Position numbers and translations under genes: made by a program. DNA of 64,000 bases from Paramicrosporidium saccamoebae (taxonomy: Eukaryota; Rozellomycota). The DNA is taken from contig MTSL01000150.1 of NCBI GenBank assembly GCA_002794465.1, forward strand, positions 62,001-126,000, read 5' to 3'. A model generated the notes under the pieces. The model ran no database searches. It worked only from the letters and a program-made list of their open reading frames with translations, and was not told the origin of the DNA. Below, piece after piece: positions 50,796 through 59,281 of the stretch. Position 1 is the first letter of the stretch; each line of letters begins with the position of its first letter.

Positions 50796-50802
50796 GTATG
50801 GC

Positions 50803-53121
50803 ATGATCGTTTTCTGGGCTCTTATTGTCGGACTGTGCAAGTGCTCTTCCTCAAAGCCCACATGGCTTCACCGAATTGAGAGGAGCGAGGAGAACTGGTC
50901 TATTGACAACGTGTTTCCAGGACTGTATACTACAAATGAGGACGGTTTGTCAGAACTCTTAGTGCCTCCTCGTGCATTGGAACTGTCTCTTGCGCATCGC
51001 CCGGCTGAGTGCCATCAAGAGTTCCACTACTCTCTCCTTTCAGATGACCCACCTTACTTTTGTGCTTATGAAGGAGTAGATTTTAATCTCTCTTCTGATG
51101 AGGTCTATCAAGTAAAGTGGTCCCAGATGCCACGTTCAAAAAGTGCCTCGCGACAGGAGTCATTGGAATCATCGCAGGCAGTTGCACAAACTCCAATGTC
51201 CACGATTGTGGCGTCTGCTGTCGAAGCGCCTGATGTTCCACCGCCTGCCGATCCGGTAAACACTCTCCCGCCACCCATTGGCAACGTGTCTGACATCAAG
51301 CACCTGGAACGCGATCTCAATTGCCGTCCTGGTCAGCCGAAACAGGCTATAAGCAGGCCATGCGAGCGCTTGAATCAAACAAGGAGGTTGAGTGCGCCGA
51401 TTACCGGTCTAGACTCGAAGATGACTACCCTGTTGTCCTCCACAGCAAATACTGTAGTGGCGCAGCCGCCATCTTTCAATGCACAATCAACGACCAGACC
51501 CGATATTCACCGATCGGTGGACGCAGCACATCGGTCAGTACCTGAGAGATCAGAGAGCCGTGTAGTTTGGTTTGAGGAGGGTGTAGAGCAAAGCTTTTCC
51601 TCTCCGAATTCTTCGGTAGATAAAAGTTCACGTGTTTTCTTCCCCCAGTACCACATATATGGAGTGGCACTGCCCAATATGAGAACCGCCTTGTTGGGAG
51701 GCAAATATGCGGCCATGGGTTATCGAATTAGTCATAAGCGAATGTTATTTTTAGATGGTTACAAGAGAACAAAGAAAGCGAAGCAGAGTCAGGTCGACGA
51801 CGCCAATCGGCCAAGGCGTGTTTTCAGTGAGGCCACTTTGCGGACTGAAGATTTTAAATGGACATTGCTACTCCAGACGGATGGTCTTGTTGTTGCTCTT
51901 CAGGAGGATGATGGTAGTGATCACAAGTTGCTTATGGCATCCTATGGCAGACCTCCATTGGGAGCAATTCTGCTCCGTCCTAAGGGAGGTTGGCTAGTGC
52001 CTATGACTCGTACGTCTGATGATACCGTCAAGACTGTAAAGATTCAGAATGGGGACGTTGTTGTTGTTGGGCCATTTCTTGGAATATCAAACTTGGAATC
52101 GGGTCTTCTCCTACTAAGCACTTTGGACACACTGGACATGATCGCCGAAACTGTCTACAACTCTGCAGCAGAGCCTTCGCTTTGCGTTGTCGCGACCATT
52201 TCCGTTTCGCAGAATTCACTCAAAAAAATCAAGTTTATATCTAGCAGATGGGAAGAATCTTCTAAAAGAGCCTCTCCCAGTGCCATCTCATCTCCTCAAG
52301 CCACGCATCACGGACAGTCTTCCCCTCATAGCAACGTCCAAAGAGACAATGAGCCGCAATCATCCTCACCCGTGACATCCAGAACGATGGCAAAACCCTC
52401 TACCAAGCATCTCCCCCCTACATCCCCGGAAATCTTTAATGGTACAAAAGTTAAAGAGTCGGCAGGACGGGCGAACTGGTTTCCCAGATTTCTGCCACTC
52501 TGTTATTTATCCCAAACTACCACGCAGAATACCATGGTGCCGATTTCTTTTGCTCAGTGGTATTACTATGGAACGTTAACGCCCTTGAAGGCGCGCCTCC
52601 CTGGACTATCCATCGCCAATACGAGTATGGGCGGCGAGGTTGCTCACACACGAATCGCGTTTTTAGATGGTTTCAATTCCAGTGTTGGATGGAGGCAGAC
52701 CTTTCGCGATCGCTGGAAAAAGGGCATTATTAATGAAACTACTTTGAGGGCTGAAAGGATCAGGGATTTGCTTCCCCTCAAGAAGGATGGTCTTATTTTT
52801 GCTCTCAAAGAGGGTAGTAGTAGGGATCATCGGTTGCTTATGGCATCATATGGCAGACCTCCATTGGGAGCAATTCTTTTCCGACCTGAAAGAGATCGGC
52901 TAGTTTTCATGGCTCGTACGTCTGATGATACTATTACATCCGTAAGGATCCAGAATGGTGATGTTGTTATTATTGGATCGCTTTTGAGGATATCAAGCTT
53001 AGAATCAGGTCGTTTCCTACCAAGTAGCTTAGACCAACCGGATATGATTGCCAAAACAGTCTGTGGCACTATAAGTGAGCCCTCGGTTTGTCTTGTCGCC
53101 ATCATTGCGGTTAAACAATAA
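50803..53121 (+). CDS. Secreted two-module protein, tandem paralogue 3
   Basis: A single exon of 772 aa from ATG 50803; the frame is open 39 bp upstream, but only this Met is conserved. Signal peptide MIVFWALIVGLCKCS, head (SKPTWLHRIERSEENWSIDN), linker, module 1 (ESRVVWFEEGVEQ to SLCVVATISVSQ) and module 2 (GRANWFPRFLPLCYLSQ to VCLVAIIAVKQ). Module 1 keeps YGVALPNMRT, AMGYRISHKRMLFLDGY, LQTDGLVVALQ and LLMASYGRPPLGAILLRP; module 2 keeps YYYGTLTP, FLDGFNSSVGWRQTF, LKKDGLIFALK and LFRPERDRLVFMARTS. Its linker (SAVEAPDVPPPADPVNTLPP) is shared with paralogue 4, not with 1 or 5. Family unknown; secretion inferred from the signal peptide. Confidence 0.8.
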   Translation: MIVFWALIVGLCKCSSSKPTWLHRIERSEENWSIDNVFPGLYTTNEDGLSELLVPPRALELSLAHRPAECHQEFHYSLLSDDPPYFCAYEGVDFNLSSDEVYQVKWSQMPRSKSASRQESLESSQAVAQTPMSTIVASAVEAPDVPPPADPVNTLPPPIGNVSDIKHLERDLNCRPGQPKQAISRPCERLNQTRRLSAPITGLDSKMTTLLSSTANTVVAQPPSFNAQSTTRPDIHRSVDAAHRSVPERSESRVVWFEEGVEQSFSSPNSSVDKSSRVFFPQYHIYGVALPNMRTALLGGKYAAMGYRISHKRMLFLDGYKRTKKAKQSQVDDANRPRRVFSEATLRTEDFKWTLLLQTDGLVVALQEDDGSDHKLLMASYGRPPLGAILLRPKGGWLVPMTRTSDDTVKTVKIQNGDVVVVGPFLGISNLESGLLLLSTLDTLDMIAETVYNSAAEPSLCVVATISVSQNSLKKIKFISSRWEESSKRASPSAISSPQATHHGQSSPHSNVQRDNEPQSSSPVTSRTMAKPSTKHLPPTSPEIFNGTKVKESAGRANWFPRFLPLCYLSQTTTQNTMVPISFAQWYYYGTLTPLKARLPGLSIANTSMGGEVAHTRIAFLDGFNSSVGWRQTFRDRWKKGIINETTLRAERIRDLLPLKKDGLIFALKEGSSRDHRLLMASYGRPPLGAILFRPERDRLVFMARTSDDTITSVRIQNGDVVIIGSLLRISSLESGRFLPSSLDQPDMIAKTVCGTISEPSVCLVAIIAVKQ

Positions 53122-53376
53122 CTATCTAAATGAATTGAGCTTTTGTCAATCTACTGACCGCCGATCTGTGATAAGCGTATGCTTTGAATTGCACGTTGAT
53201 TCCAACATCAAGCCTTCAGCAGTCGCCATCTACTCGATGAAGGACACTTGCCAGATTCAAGTAGATAGTCTATCACACACTGCATTAATCGGACGCTGTA
53301 AAATAGCTGGTATATTAGATTCGACTGGGCTTGGCTCATCCACGTAAACTCGTCCGCCCCAGTTGGGTAATTGAAC
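53122..53376. repeat. Spacer unit between paralogues 3 and 4
   Basis: Contains aactatctaaatgaattgag, gatttgaattgcacgttgat-like text and tagatagtctatcacaca; homologous to the other spacers of the array. Confidence 0.7.
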
Positions 53377-53394
53377 CTGAATCATGACCAGGGG
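53377..53394 (+). promoter_or_regulatory. Conserved upstream block, paralogue 4
   Basis: ctgaatcatgaccagggg, 7 bp before ATG 53402. The block itself contains an in-frame ATG (53384) by chance; the other paralogues lack it, so 53402 is preferred as start. Confidence 0.6.
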
Positions 53395-53401
53395 CTGCCT
53401 G

Positions 53402-55750
53402 ATGATCTTGCTCTGGGCTCTTGTTTTTGGACTGTGCAGATGCTCATTCTCAAATCCCACATGGCTCTACCGAAGCGAGAGCAGTGAAGAGAGCTGGTCT
53501 GTTGACAATGTGTTTCCAGGACTATATGCTACACATGAAGATGGGTCGTCAACACTCGTAGTACCTCCCCATTCAGTAGAGATGACTTTTGCATACCTTC
53601 CGGATGAGAATCCTCAAGAGCTTTGCAAATCCCTCCTTGCATATGATCCGCCTTGCCTTGCTGCTTATGAAGGAGCTGATTTCAACCTTCCTCCAGATGA
53701 GGTCTATCAAGTAAAGTGGTCTCAGGCGCCGCTGTCAAAAAGTGTCTTACGACGGGCACCGGTAGAAACACTATACATGGGTGCAAAGACCCCTGTTTCC
53801 ACGATTGTGACGTCTGTTGTTGAAGCACCTGATGTTCCACCACCTGCTGACCCAGTAAACACTCTCCTGCCACCCATTGGCGACGTATCTGGCATCGAGC
53901 TTCTAGAGGACAAACAACTGGATCAAGATCCCAAAAGCCATTCTGTTCAGTCGAAGCAGGCTATAAGCAGTCCACGCGAGCATTCAAACCAAATAAGAAC
54001 GTTTGGTATGCCGATTGTTGGTCTAAATTCAAGAGTGGCCACACCTCTTTCACCTATAGTAAACACTGTAGTGCCGCAACCACCACATTCCAATCCGCTA
54101 ATGATGACTAGACCGGTTGTTCACCGACCGACGGCCTCATCAAATCATTCAATGCCCGAGGGAACGGAGAACCGTGCAGTTTGGTTTGAGGATGGTGTAG
54201 AAAAAGAATCTTCCTCTGCCGATTTTTCGATAGATGAGAATCCACAAATTTCCTTTTCTAAATACCATATGTATGGAGTGGCGCTGCCCAATACGAGTGC
54301 CACCTTCATGATGGGCAAATATGTGGCCATGGGTTACCGGATTAATCATGACCGAATGGTATTTTTAGATGGCTACAAGAGGAAGAGGGAATCGAATCAA
54401 GGTCGAGTCAGCGATCTAAATTGGTCAAAGTATATTGTCAATGAAGCCACTTTGCGGGCCGAAAACGTTAAACCGATATATCCGCTCGAGACAGATGGTC
54501 TTATTGTTGCTCTTCAGGAGGGCAGTGATATTGATAGTGATAGTCATGACAAGTTGCTTCTGGCATCTTATGGCAGACCTCCATTGAGAGCAGCCCTTCT
54601 TCGTCCTGGAGGAAATGGGCTAGTCGTTGTGGCCCATACGTCTGATGATACTGTCAAGACTGTAAGGATTCGGGATGGAGATTTTGTTATTGTTGGGCCA
54701 CTTCTCGGAGTATCAAACTTGGAATCGGGTCTTCTTCTACTAAGCACTTTGGACACACCGGCCGTGATTGCCAAAACTGTTTGCAACTCTGTAACAGAGC
54801 CCTCACTTTGCATTGTCGCTACTATTTCCATATCGCAGAATTTATCGTCACAATTCAAGTTTGTGTCTGATGGACCGGAAGAATCTTCCAAAAGAACCCT
54901 CCCCGGTGCTTGCTCACCTCCTCAAGCCGTGCATCACGAACAATTTGTCCCTAATAGCAATCACCAAAGAGACAATGAGCCGCGGCCTCCCATATCTGTG
55001 ACATCCAGGACAATGGAAGGACCATCCGCCAAGGATTTCATCCTTACATCTCCAGGAATGTTTAACGTCACAACACCTGGAATGCTAGCAGAACGAGCGA
55101 ACTGGTTTGCCAGAGCTAGGAACCTTTATTCTTCATCCCAACCCACTATGCAGGATAACATGCTACCAGTTACCTTTGCTCAGTGGCACTACTACGGTGT
55201 GTTAGCGCCGCCAAAGAATAAGCGAGCTAACCTATCCATCGCCAATTCGATTATGGGTGGCCAAAGTTCCCACGACCGAATTGTGTTTTTAGATGGCTGC
55301 CAAACCGAATCTAAATGGAAACAGACCTTTGAGAGTCGCTGGGAAGATGGTGATATTAATGCAACCTCCTTGGGGGTTGAAAAGGTCAGAGACTTGTATC
55401 CACTCGAGAAGGATGGCATTATTGTTGCTCTTCAGGAAGGTGGTGATGATGGTAGTGGTCATCAATTGCATATGGCGTCTCATGGCAGACCTCCGCTGGG
55501 AGCAGCTCTTCTCCGACCTGAAGGAGATCGACTAGTGTTTGTGGCCCGCACTTCTGATGATACTGTTATATCCGTAAAAATTCAGGCTGATGATGTTGTT
55601 ATTATTGGACCACTTCCTGAGATATTAGCCTTGGGATCAGGTGCTCTTGTGCTAAGCACTTTAGACAATCCAGATAAGATTCTCAAAACAGTCTATGGTA
55701 CGGATAAGAAGCGGTCGCTTTGTTTTGCCACCATGATTGCCGTTAAGTAA
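53402..55750 (+). CDS. Secreted two-module protein, tandem paralogue 4
   Basis: A single exon of 782 aa. Signal peptide MILLWALVFGLCRCS and a head almost identical to paralogue 5 (SNPTWLYRSESSEESWSVDN, VFPGLYATHEDGSS). The linker has the EAPDVPPPADPVNTLLPPIG block shared with paralogue 3. Module 1 has a six-residue insertion rich in Ser/Asp (EGSDIDSDSHDK) and LRAALLRPGGNGLVVVAHTS in place of LGAILLRPER, both shared with paralogue 5. Module 2 runs ERANWFARARNLYSSSQPTM to RSLCFATMIAVK, with FLDGCQTESKWKQTFESRWE matching paralogue 1's module 2. The patchwork of similarities points to gene conversion. The frame is intact throughout. Confidence 0.8.
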   Translation: MILLWALVFGLCRCSFSNPTWLYRSESSEESWSVDNVFPGLYATHEDGSSTLVVPPHSVEMTFAYLPDENPQELCKSLLAYDPPCLAAYEGADFNLPPDEVYQVKWSQAPLSKSVLRRAPVETLYMGAKTPVSTIVTSVVEAPDVPPPADPVNTLLPPIGDVSGIELLEDKQLDQDPKSHSVQSKQAISSPREHSNQIRTFGMPIVGLNSRVATPLSPIVNTVVPQPPHSNPLMMTRPVVHRPTASSNHSMPEGTENRAVWFEDGVEKESSSADFSIDENPQISFSKYHMYGVALPNTSATFMMGKYVAMGYRINHDRMVFLDGYKRKRESNQGRVSDLNWSKYIVNEATLRAENVKPIYPLETDGLIVALQEGSDIDSDSHDKLLLASYGRPPLRAALLRPGGNGLVVVAHTSDDTVKTVRIRDGDFVIVGPLLGVSNLESGLLLLSTLDTPAVIAKTVCNSVTEPSLCIVATISISQNLSSQFKFVSDGPEESSKRTLPGACSPPQAVHHEQFVPNSNHQRDNEPRPPISVTSRTMEGPSAKDFILTSPGMFNVTTPGMLAERANWFARARNLYSSSQPTMQDNMLPVTFAQWHYYGVLAPPKNKRANLSIANSIMGGQSSHDRIVFLDGCQTESKWKQTFESRWEDGDINATSLGVEKVRDLYPLEKDGIIVALQEGGDDGSGHQLHMASHGRPPLGAALLRPEGDRLVFVARTSDDTVISVKIQADDVVIIGPLPEILALGSGALVLSTLDNPDKILKTVYGTDKKRSLCFATMIAVK

Positions 55751-56012
55751 CAACTATCTAAATGAAATAAGCTTCTATCGATCTACTATTTTTAATGGGC
55801 AGATGCTTTGAATCGCACGTCGCCTCCAGAATCAAAAACAGCAACAGTGAATTTGAGGTAATAATGGTGAGTGCAGTGTGTATAGTGTAATAGCCTTTAT
55901 AAATTCGAAAAAGGACATGTGTTAGATTCAGCTAGATAGTCTAATACCGAGTGCCATAGGATATTCAATATATTTAATTATATTCTACTCAGCTCGAGTG
56001 GGATAATTGAAT
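55751..56012. repeat. Spacer unit between paralogues 4 and 5
   Basis: Holds gatgctttgaatcgcacgtc, gcagtgtgtatagtgtaata, agccttta and tagatagtctaataccgagt; the same series recurs downstream of paralogue 5. Confidence 0.75.
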
Positions 56013-56030
56013 CTGAATACTGGTCAGGGG
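56013..56030 (+). promoter_or_regulatory. Conserved upstream block, paralogue 5
   Basis: ctgaatactggtcagggg, 7 bp before ATG 56038; same block as in the other paralogues. Confidence 0.6.
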
Positions 56031-56037
56031 CCGTCTG

Positions 56038-58425
56038 ATGATCTTACTCTGGGTTCTTGTTTTTGGACTGTGCAGATGCTCATTCTCAAATCCCACATGG
56101 CTCTACCGAAGCGAGAGCAGTGAAGAGAGCTGGTCTGTTGACAATGTGTTTCCAGGACTATATGCTACACATGAAGATGGGTCGTCAACACTCGCAGTAC
56201 CTCCCCATGCAGTAGAGATGACTTTTGCGTATCGCCCGGATGAGAATCGTCAAGAGTCTTGCAAATCTCTCCTTACAGACGATTCGCCTTACTTTACTGC
56301 TTATGAGGGAACAGATTTCAACCTTCCTTCAGATGAGGTCTATCAAGTAAAGTGGTCTCAGGCGCCACTGTCAAAAAGCGCCTCACGACAGGCACCGTTA
56401 GAATCATTGAAGAGAGTTGCACCGACGCCAATGTCCAAGATTGCAACGCCTGTTGTTGAAGTAGTTGCTATCCCAACACCAATTGCTCCAGCGGACACTA
56501 TTTCGGAGCTCATCGTCAAGTTGCCTGACAACAAGCACATGGACAACGAGCAACGGGAGCAAGATACCAAAAGCCATTCTGTTCAGTCGGAGCAGACTAT
56601 AAGCGGTTCACACGAGCATTTGAGCCAAGTAGGGTCGTTTGGTGCGCCGATTACTGGTCCAAAATCAGGAGGAAATACGCTGTTGGCGCCTATAGCAAGC
56701 ACTGTAATGGCACAACCACCACATTCCAATCCAGAATCAAGTACCAGACCTGTTATTCACCAACTGGCAGATTCATCAAGGCAGCCAACGCCTGAGAGAT
56801 CAGAAAGCCGTGTACTTTGGTTTGGGGATGGTATGAAAGAAGCACCTTCCTTTAACAATTTTTCGATATATAAGAATTCACAAATTTCCTTCTCCAAATA
56901 TCATATGTATGGAGTGGCACTGCCCAATTCAAGAACCACCTTCATGAAGGGCAAATATGTGGCCATGGGTTACCGAATTAATCACGACCGGATGGTATTT
57001 TTAGATGGCTACAAGAGGAAGAGGGAAACGAAGCAAGATCGGGTTGGCGATCTAACTTGGTCGAATTATATTGTCAATGAAGCCACTTTGCGGGCTGGAA
57101 ACGTTAAACAGATATATCCGCTCGAGACAGATGGTCTTATTGTTGCTCTTCAGGAGGGTAGTGATATTGATAGTGATAGTTATGACAAGTTGCTTCTGGC
57201 ATCTTATGGCAGACCTCCATTGAGAGCAGCCCTTCTTCGTCCTGGAGGAAATGGGCTAGTCGTTGTGGCCCATACGTCTGATGATACTGTCAAGGCCGTA
57301 AAGATTCAGAATGGGGACGTTGTTATTGTTGGACCATTTCTCGGAATATCAAACTTGGAGTCGGGTCTTCTCCTACTAAGCACTTTGGACACACTGGACA
57401 TGATCGCTGAAACTGTTTACAACTCTGCAGAAGAGCCTTCGCTTTGTATTGTCGCTACTATTTCTGTTTCGCGAAATCCATCATCAATATTCAATTTTGT
57501 GTCTAATGGACCGGAAGAATCTTCCAAAAGAACCCTCCCGGGTGCTTGCTCGCCTCCTCAAGCCGTGTATCACAAGCAATCCTCTTCCCATAGCAATTTC
57601 CAAAGGGGCGATGAGCCGCGACTACCCCCGCCTGTGGCATCCAACATGATGGTAAGACCATACGCCAGACAGCCCCTCCCTGCATTTCCGGCAACCTTTA
57701 ATGCCGCAAAATCTAGAGAGCCATCGGGACGAGCGAAATGGTTTGCTAGAGCTAGACAGTTTTATTCTTTATCCCAAATCGCCACAGTGAAAACCGTACC
57801 ACCAGTTGGATTTGCTCAATGGCACTATTACGGAGTGTTAGCCCCTCTCAAGGGTAGGTTTGCTAGATTATCCATCGCCGATTCTAGTATGGGTGGCCAC
57901 ATTTCCCATAACCGAATTGTATTTTCAGATGGTTGCCAGGCCGGCGCTAGATGGAAGAAGACCTTTATGAATCGCTGGAAAAATAGTGATATTGATGAAA
58001 CCACTTTGGGGGCTGAGAAAGTTAGAGACTGGTATCCCCTCAAGGAGGACGGCCTTATTGTTGCTCTTCAGGAGGATGGCGATAGTGGTAGTGATCACCA
58101 GCTGCTTATGGCATCCCATGGCAGGCCTCCACTAGGAGCAGTTCTTCTCCGACCTGAAGGAGATCGGCTAGTGTTTGTGGCTCGTACTTCTGATGATAAG
58201 GTTACGCCCGTAAAGATTCAGGATGGTGATGTTGTTATTGTTGGGGCACTTTTGAGTATATCAAGACTGGAATCAGGTGATCTCGTGCTAAGCACTTTGA
58301 GCACGCCAGATACGATCCCTGAAACGGTCTATGACTCTGCAAAGGAACCTTCGCTTTGCTTTGCTGCCGTCATTGCGGTTAGCCAACAATTATCTAAATG
58401 GAATGAGCTTCTGCCAAGCTACTAA
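56038..58425 (+). CDS. Secreted two-module protein, tandem paralogue 5
   Basis: A single exon of 795 aa, the longest of the array. Signal peptide MILLWVLVFGLCRCS; the head matches paralogue 4 almost exactly, while the linker (TPMSKIATPVVEVVAIPTPI, KLPDNKHMDNEQREQDTK) matches paralogue 1. Module 1 has the SDIDSDSYDK insertion and RAALLRPGGNG as in paralogue 4, then switches to a paralogue 3-like end (FLGISNLESGLLLLSTLDTL). Module 2 runs GRAKWFARARQFYSLSQIAT to SLCFAAVIAVSQQ, followed by a short extra tail (LSKWNELLPSY) made from sequence that is untranslated in the other copies. No membrane anchor. Function unknown. Confidence 0.8.
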   Translation: MILLWVLVFGLCRCSFSNPTWLYRSESSEESWSVDNVFPGLYATHEDGSSTLAVPPHAVEMTFAYRPDENRQESCKSLLTDDSPYFTAYEGTDFNLPSDEVYQVKWSQAPLSKSASRQAPLESLKRVAPTPMSKIATPVVEVVAIPTPIAPADTISELIVKLPDNKHMDNEQREQDTKSHSVQSEQTISGSHEHLSQVGSFGAPITGPKSGGNTLLAPIASTVMAQPPHSNPESSTRPVIHQLADSSRQPTPERSESRVLWFGDGMKEAPSFNNFSIYKNSQISFSKYHMYGVALPNSRTTFMKGKYVAMGYRINHDRMVFLDGYKRKRETKQDRVGDLTWSNYIVNEATLRAGNVKQIYPLETDGLIVALQEGSDIDSDSYDKLLLASYGRPPLRAALLRPGGNGLVVVAHTSDDTVKAVKIQNGDVVIVGPFLGISNLESGLLLLSTLDTLDMIAETVYNSAEEPSLCIVATISVSRNPSSIFNFVSNGPEESSKRTLPGACSPPQAVYHKQSSSHSNFQRGDEPRLPPPVASNMMVRPYARQPLPAFPATFNAAKSREPSGRAKWFARARQFYSLSQIATVKTVPPVGFAQWHYYGVLAPLKGRFARLSIADSSMGGHISHNRIVFSDGCQAGARWKKTFMNRWKNSDIDETTLGAEKVRDWYPLKEDGLIVALQEDGDSGSDHQLLMASHGRPPLGAVLLRPEGDRLVFVARTSDDKVTPVKIQDGDVVIVGALLSISRLESGDLVLSTLSTPDTIPETVYDSAKEPSLCFAAVIAVSQQLSKWNELLPSY

Positions 58426-58700
58426 CTTTAATGTGCGGATGCTTTGAACATCATGTTGCTCTCAGGATTAAATCCTCAACCGTAAGCTTGGGAGGAGGAG
58501 TAAAAACCGCAGATGCAGTGTATGTGGTGCAATAGCCGTTACATATTCGACAAAGGGCACTTGCCAGATTCAATTCGAAAATCTCGTACAGAGTGAATTG
58601 GTCGAGCGTTCTAAGGCATTTGTTACACTGCAACTGTCTAGTGGCACACAACTGCATCACTTCTGCCTCAATAACAAATTTGAATTGTCCATCCAGGGAT
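58426..58700. repeat. Array-type spacer downstream of the last paralogue
   Basis: Contains gatgctttgaacatcatgtt, aggattaaatcctcaaccgt, gcagtgtatgtggtgcaata and gccagattcaattcgaaaat, homologous to the spacers between paralogues, but no sixth gene follows. Confidence 0.7.
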
Positions 58701-58952
58701 CATACAAGATTTGACGATTGAGGGAGTTGTATTAAAGACCATATTAAACAGCATTTGTTTGTTATTGGCAAGCCCGATCCATATAGCGACCCCACAATCC
58801 ATCCCTGTCATCTTAAGGATAGCTGCCCATAAAGGATCCACAAGCTCCACTACAACCAATTCACTCATCAACAGGCTCTTTATTGGAAATTTGAGCCGCG
58901 GGTCTATACTCTTAACCTGTGTAAACCCTCTCCCTGGTCCATATATATGATG

Positions 58953-59200
58953 GCATATGTCGCGTAGTAGGGGATAAATAGTATGGACTGTCAGCGGGAA
59001 AGGGGGGTCTGTTTATTGCTAATCCTAGAATGGTATGAATACACATCTCACTATCCCCAAATGTTCAGCAAAGCGATCCATTCTAGCACACAAATACCCA
59101 ATTAATCAACCCTCTATGTCACATGGCCAACTAATCAATCCCTTGCCTCTACGTCACGTAGCCAACTAATCAATCCTCTGCCTCTGCCTCTACGTCACAT
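58953..59200 (+). repeat. Dispersed non-coding repeat, copy E
   Basis: gtcgcgtagtaggggataaa, gcgggaaaggggggtctgtt, ttgctaatcctagaatggta, acacatctcactatccccaa and three variants of aactaatcaatcc...ctacgtcac. The remaining spacer 58701-59281 has no supported gene. Confidence 0.85.
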
Positions 59201-59281
59201 ATACATGGACCAGGAATATAGTCTCTCTCACAGGCCATTATTTACATTGTATTCATCTCTTTGAGTCAATATTTACAAAGT

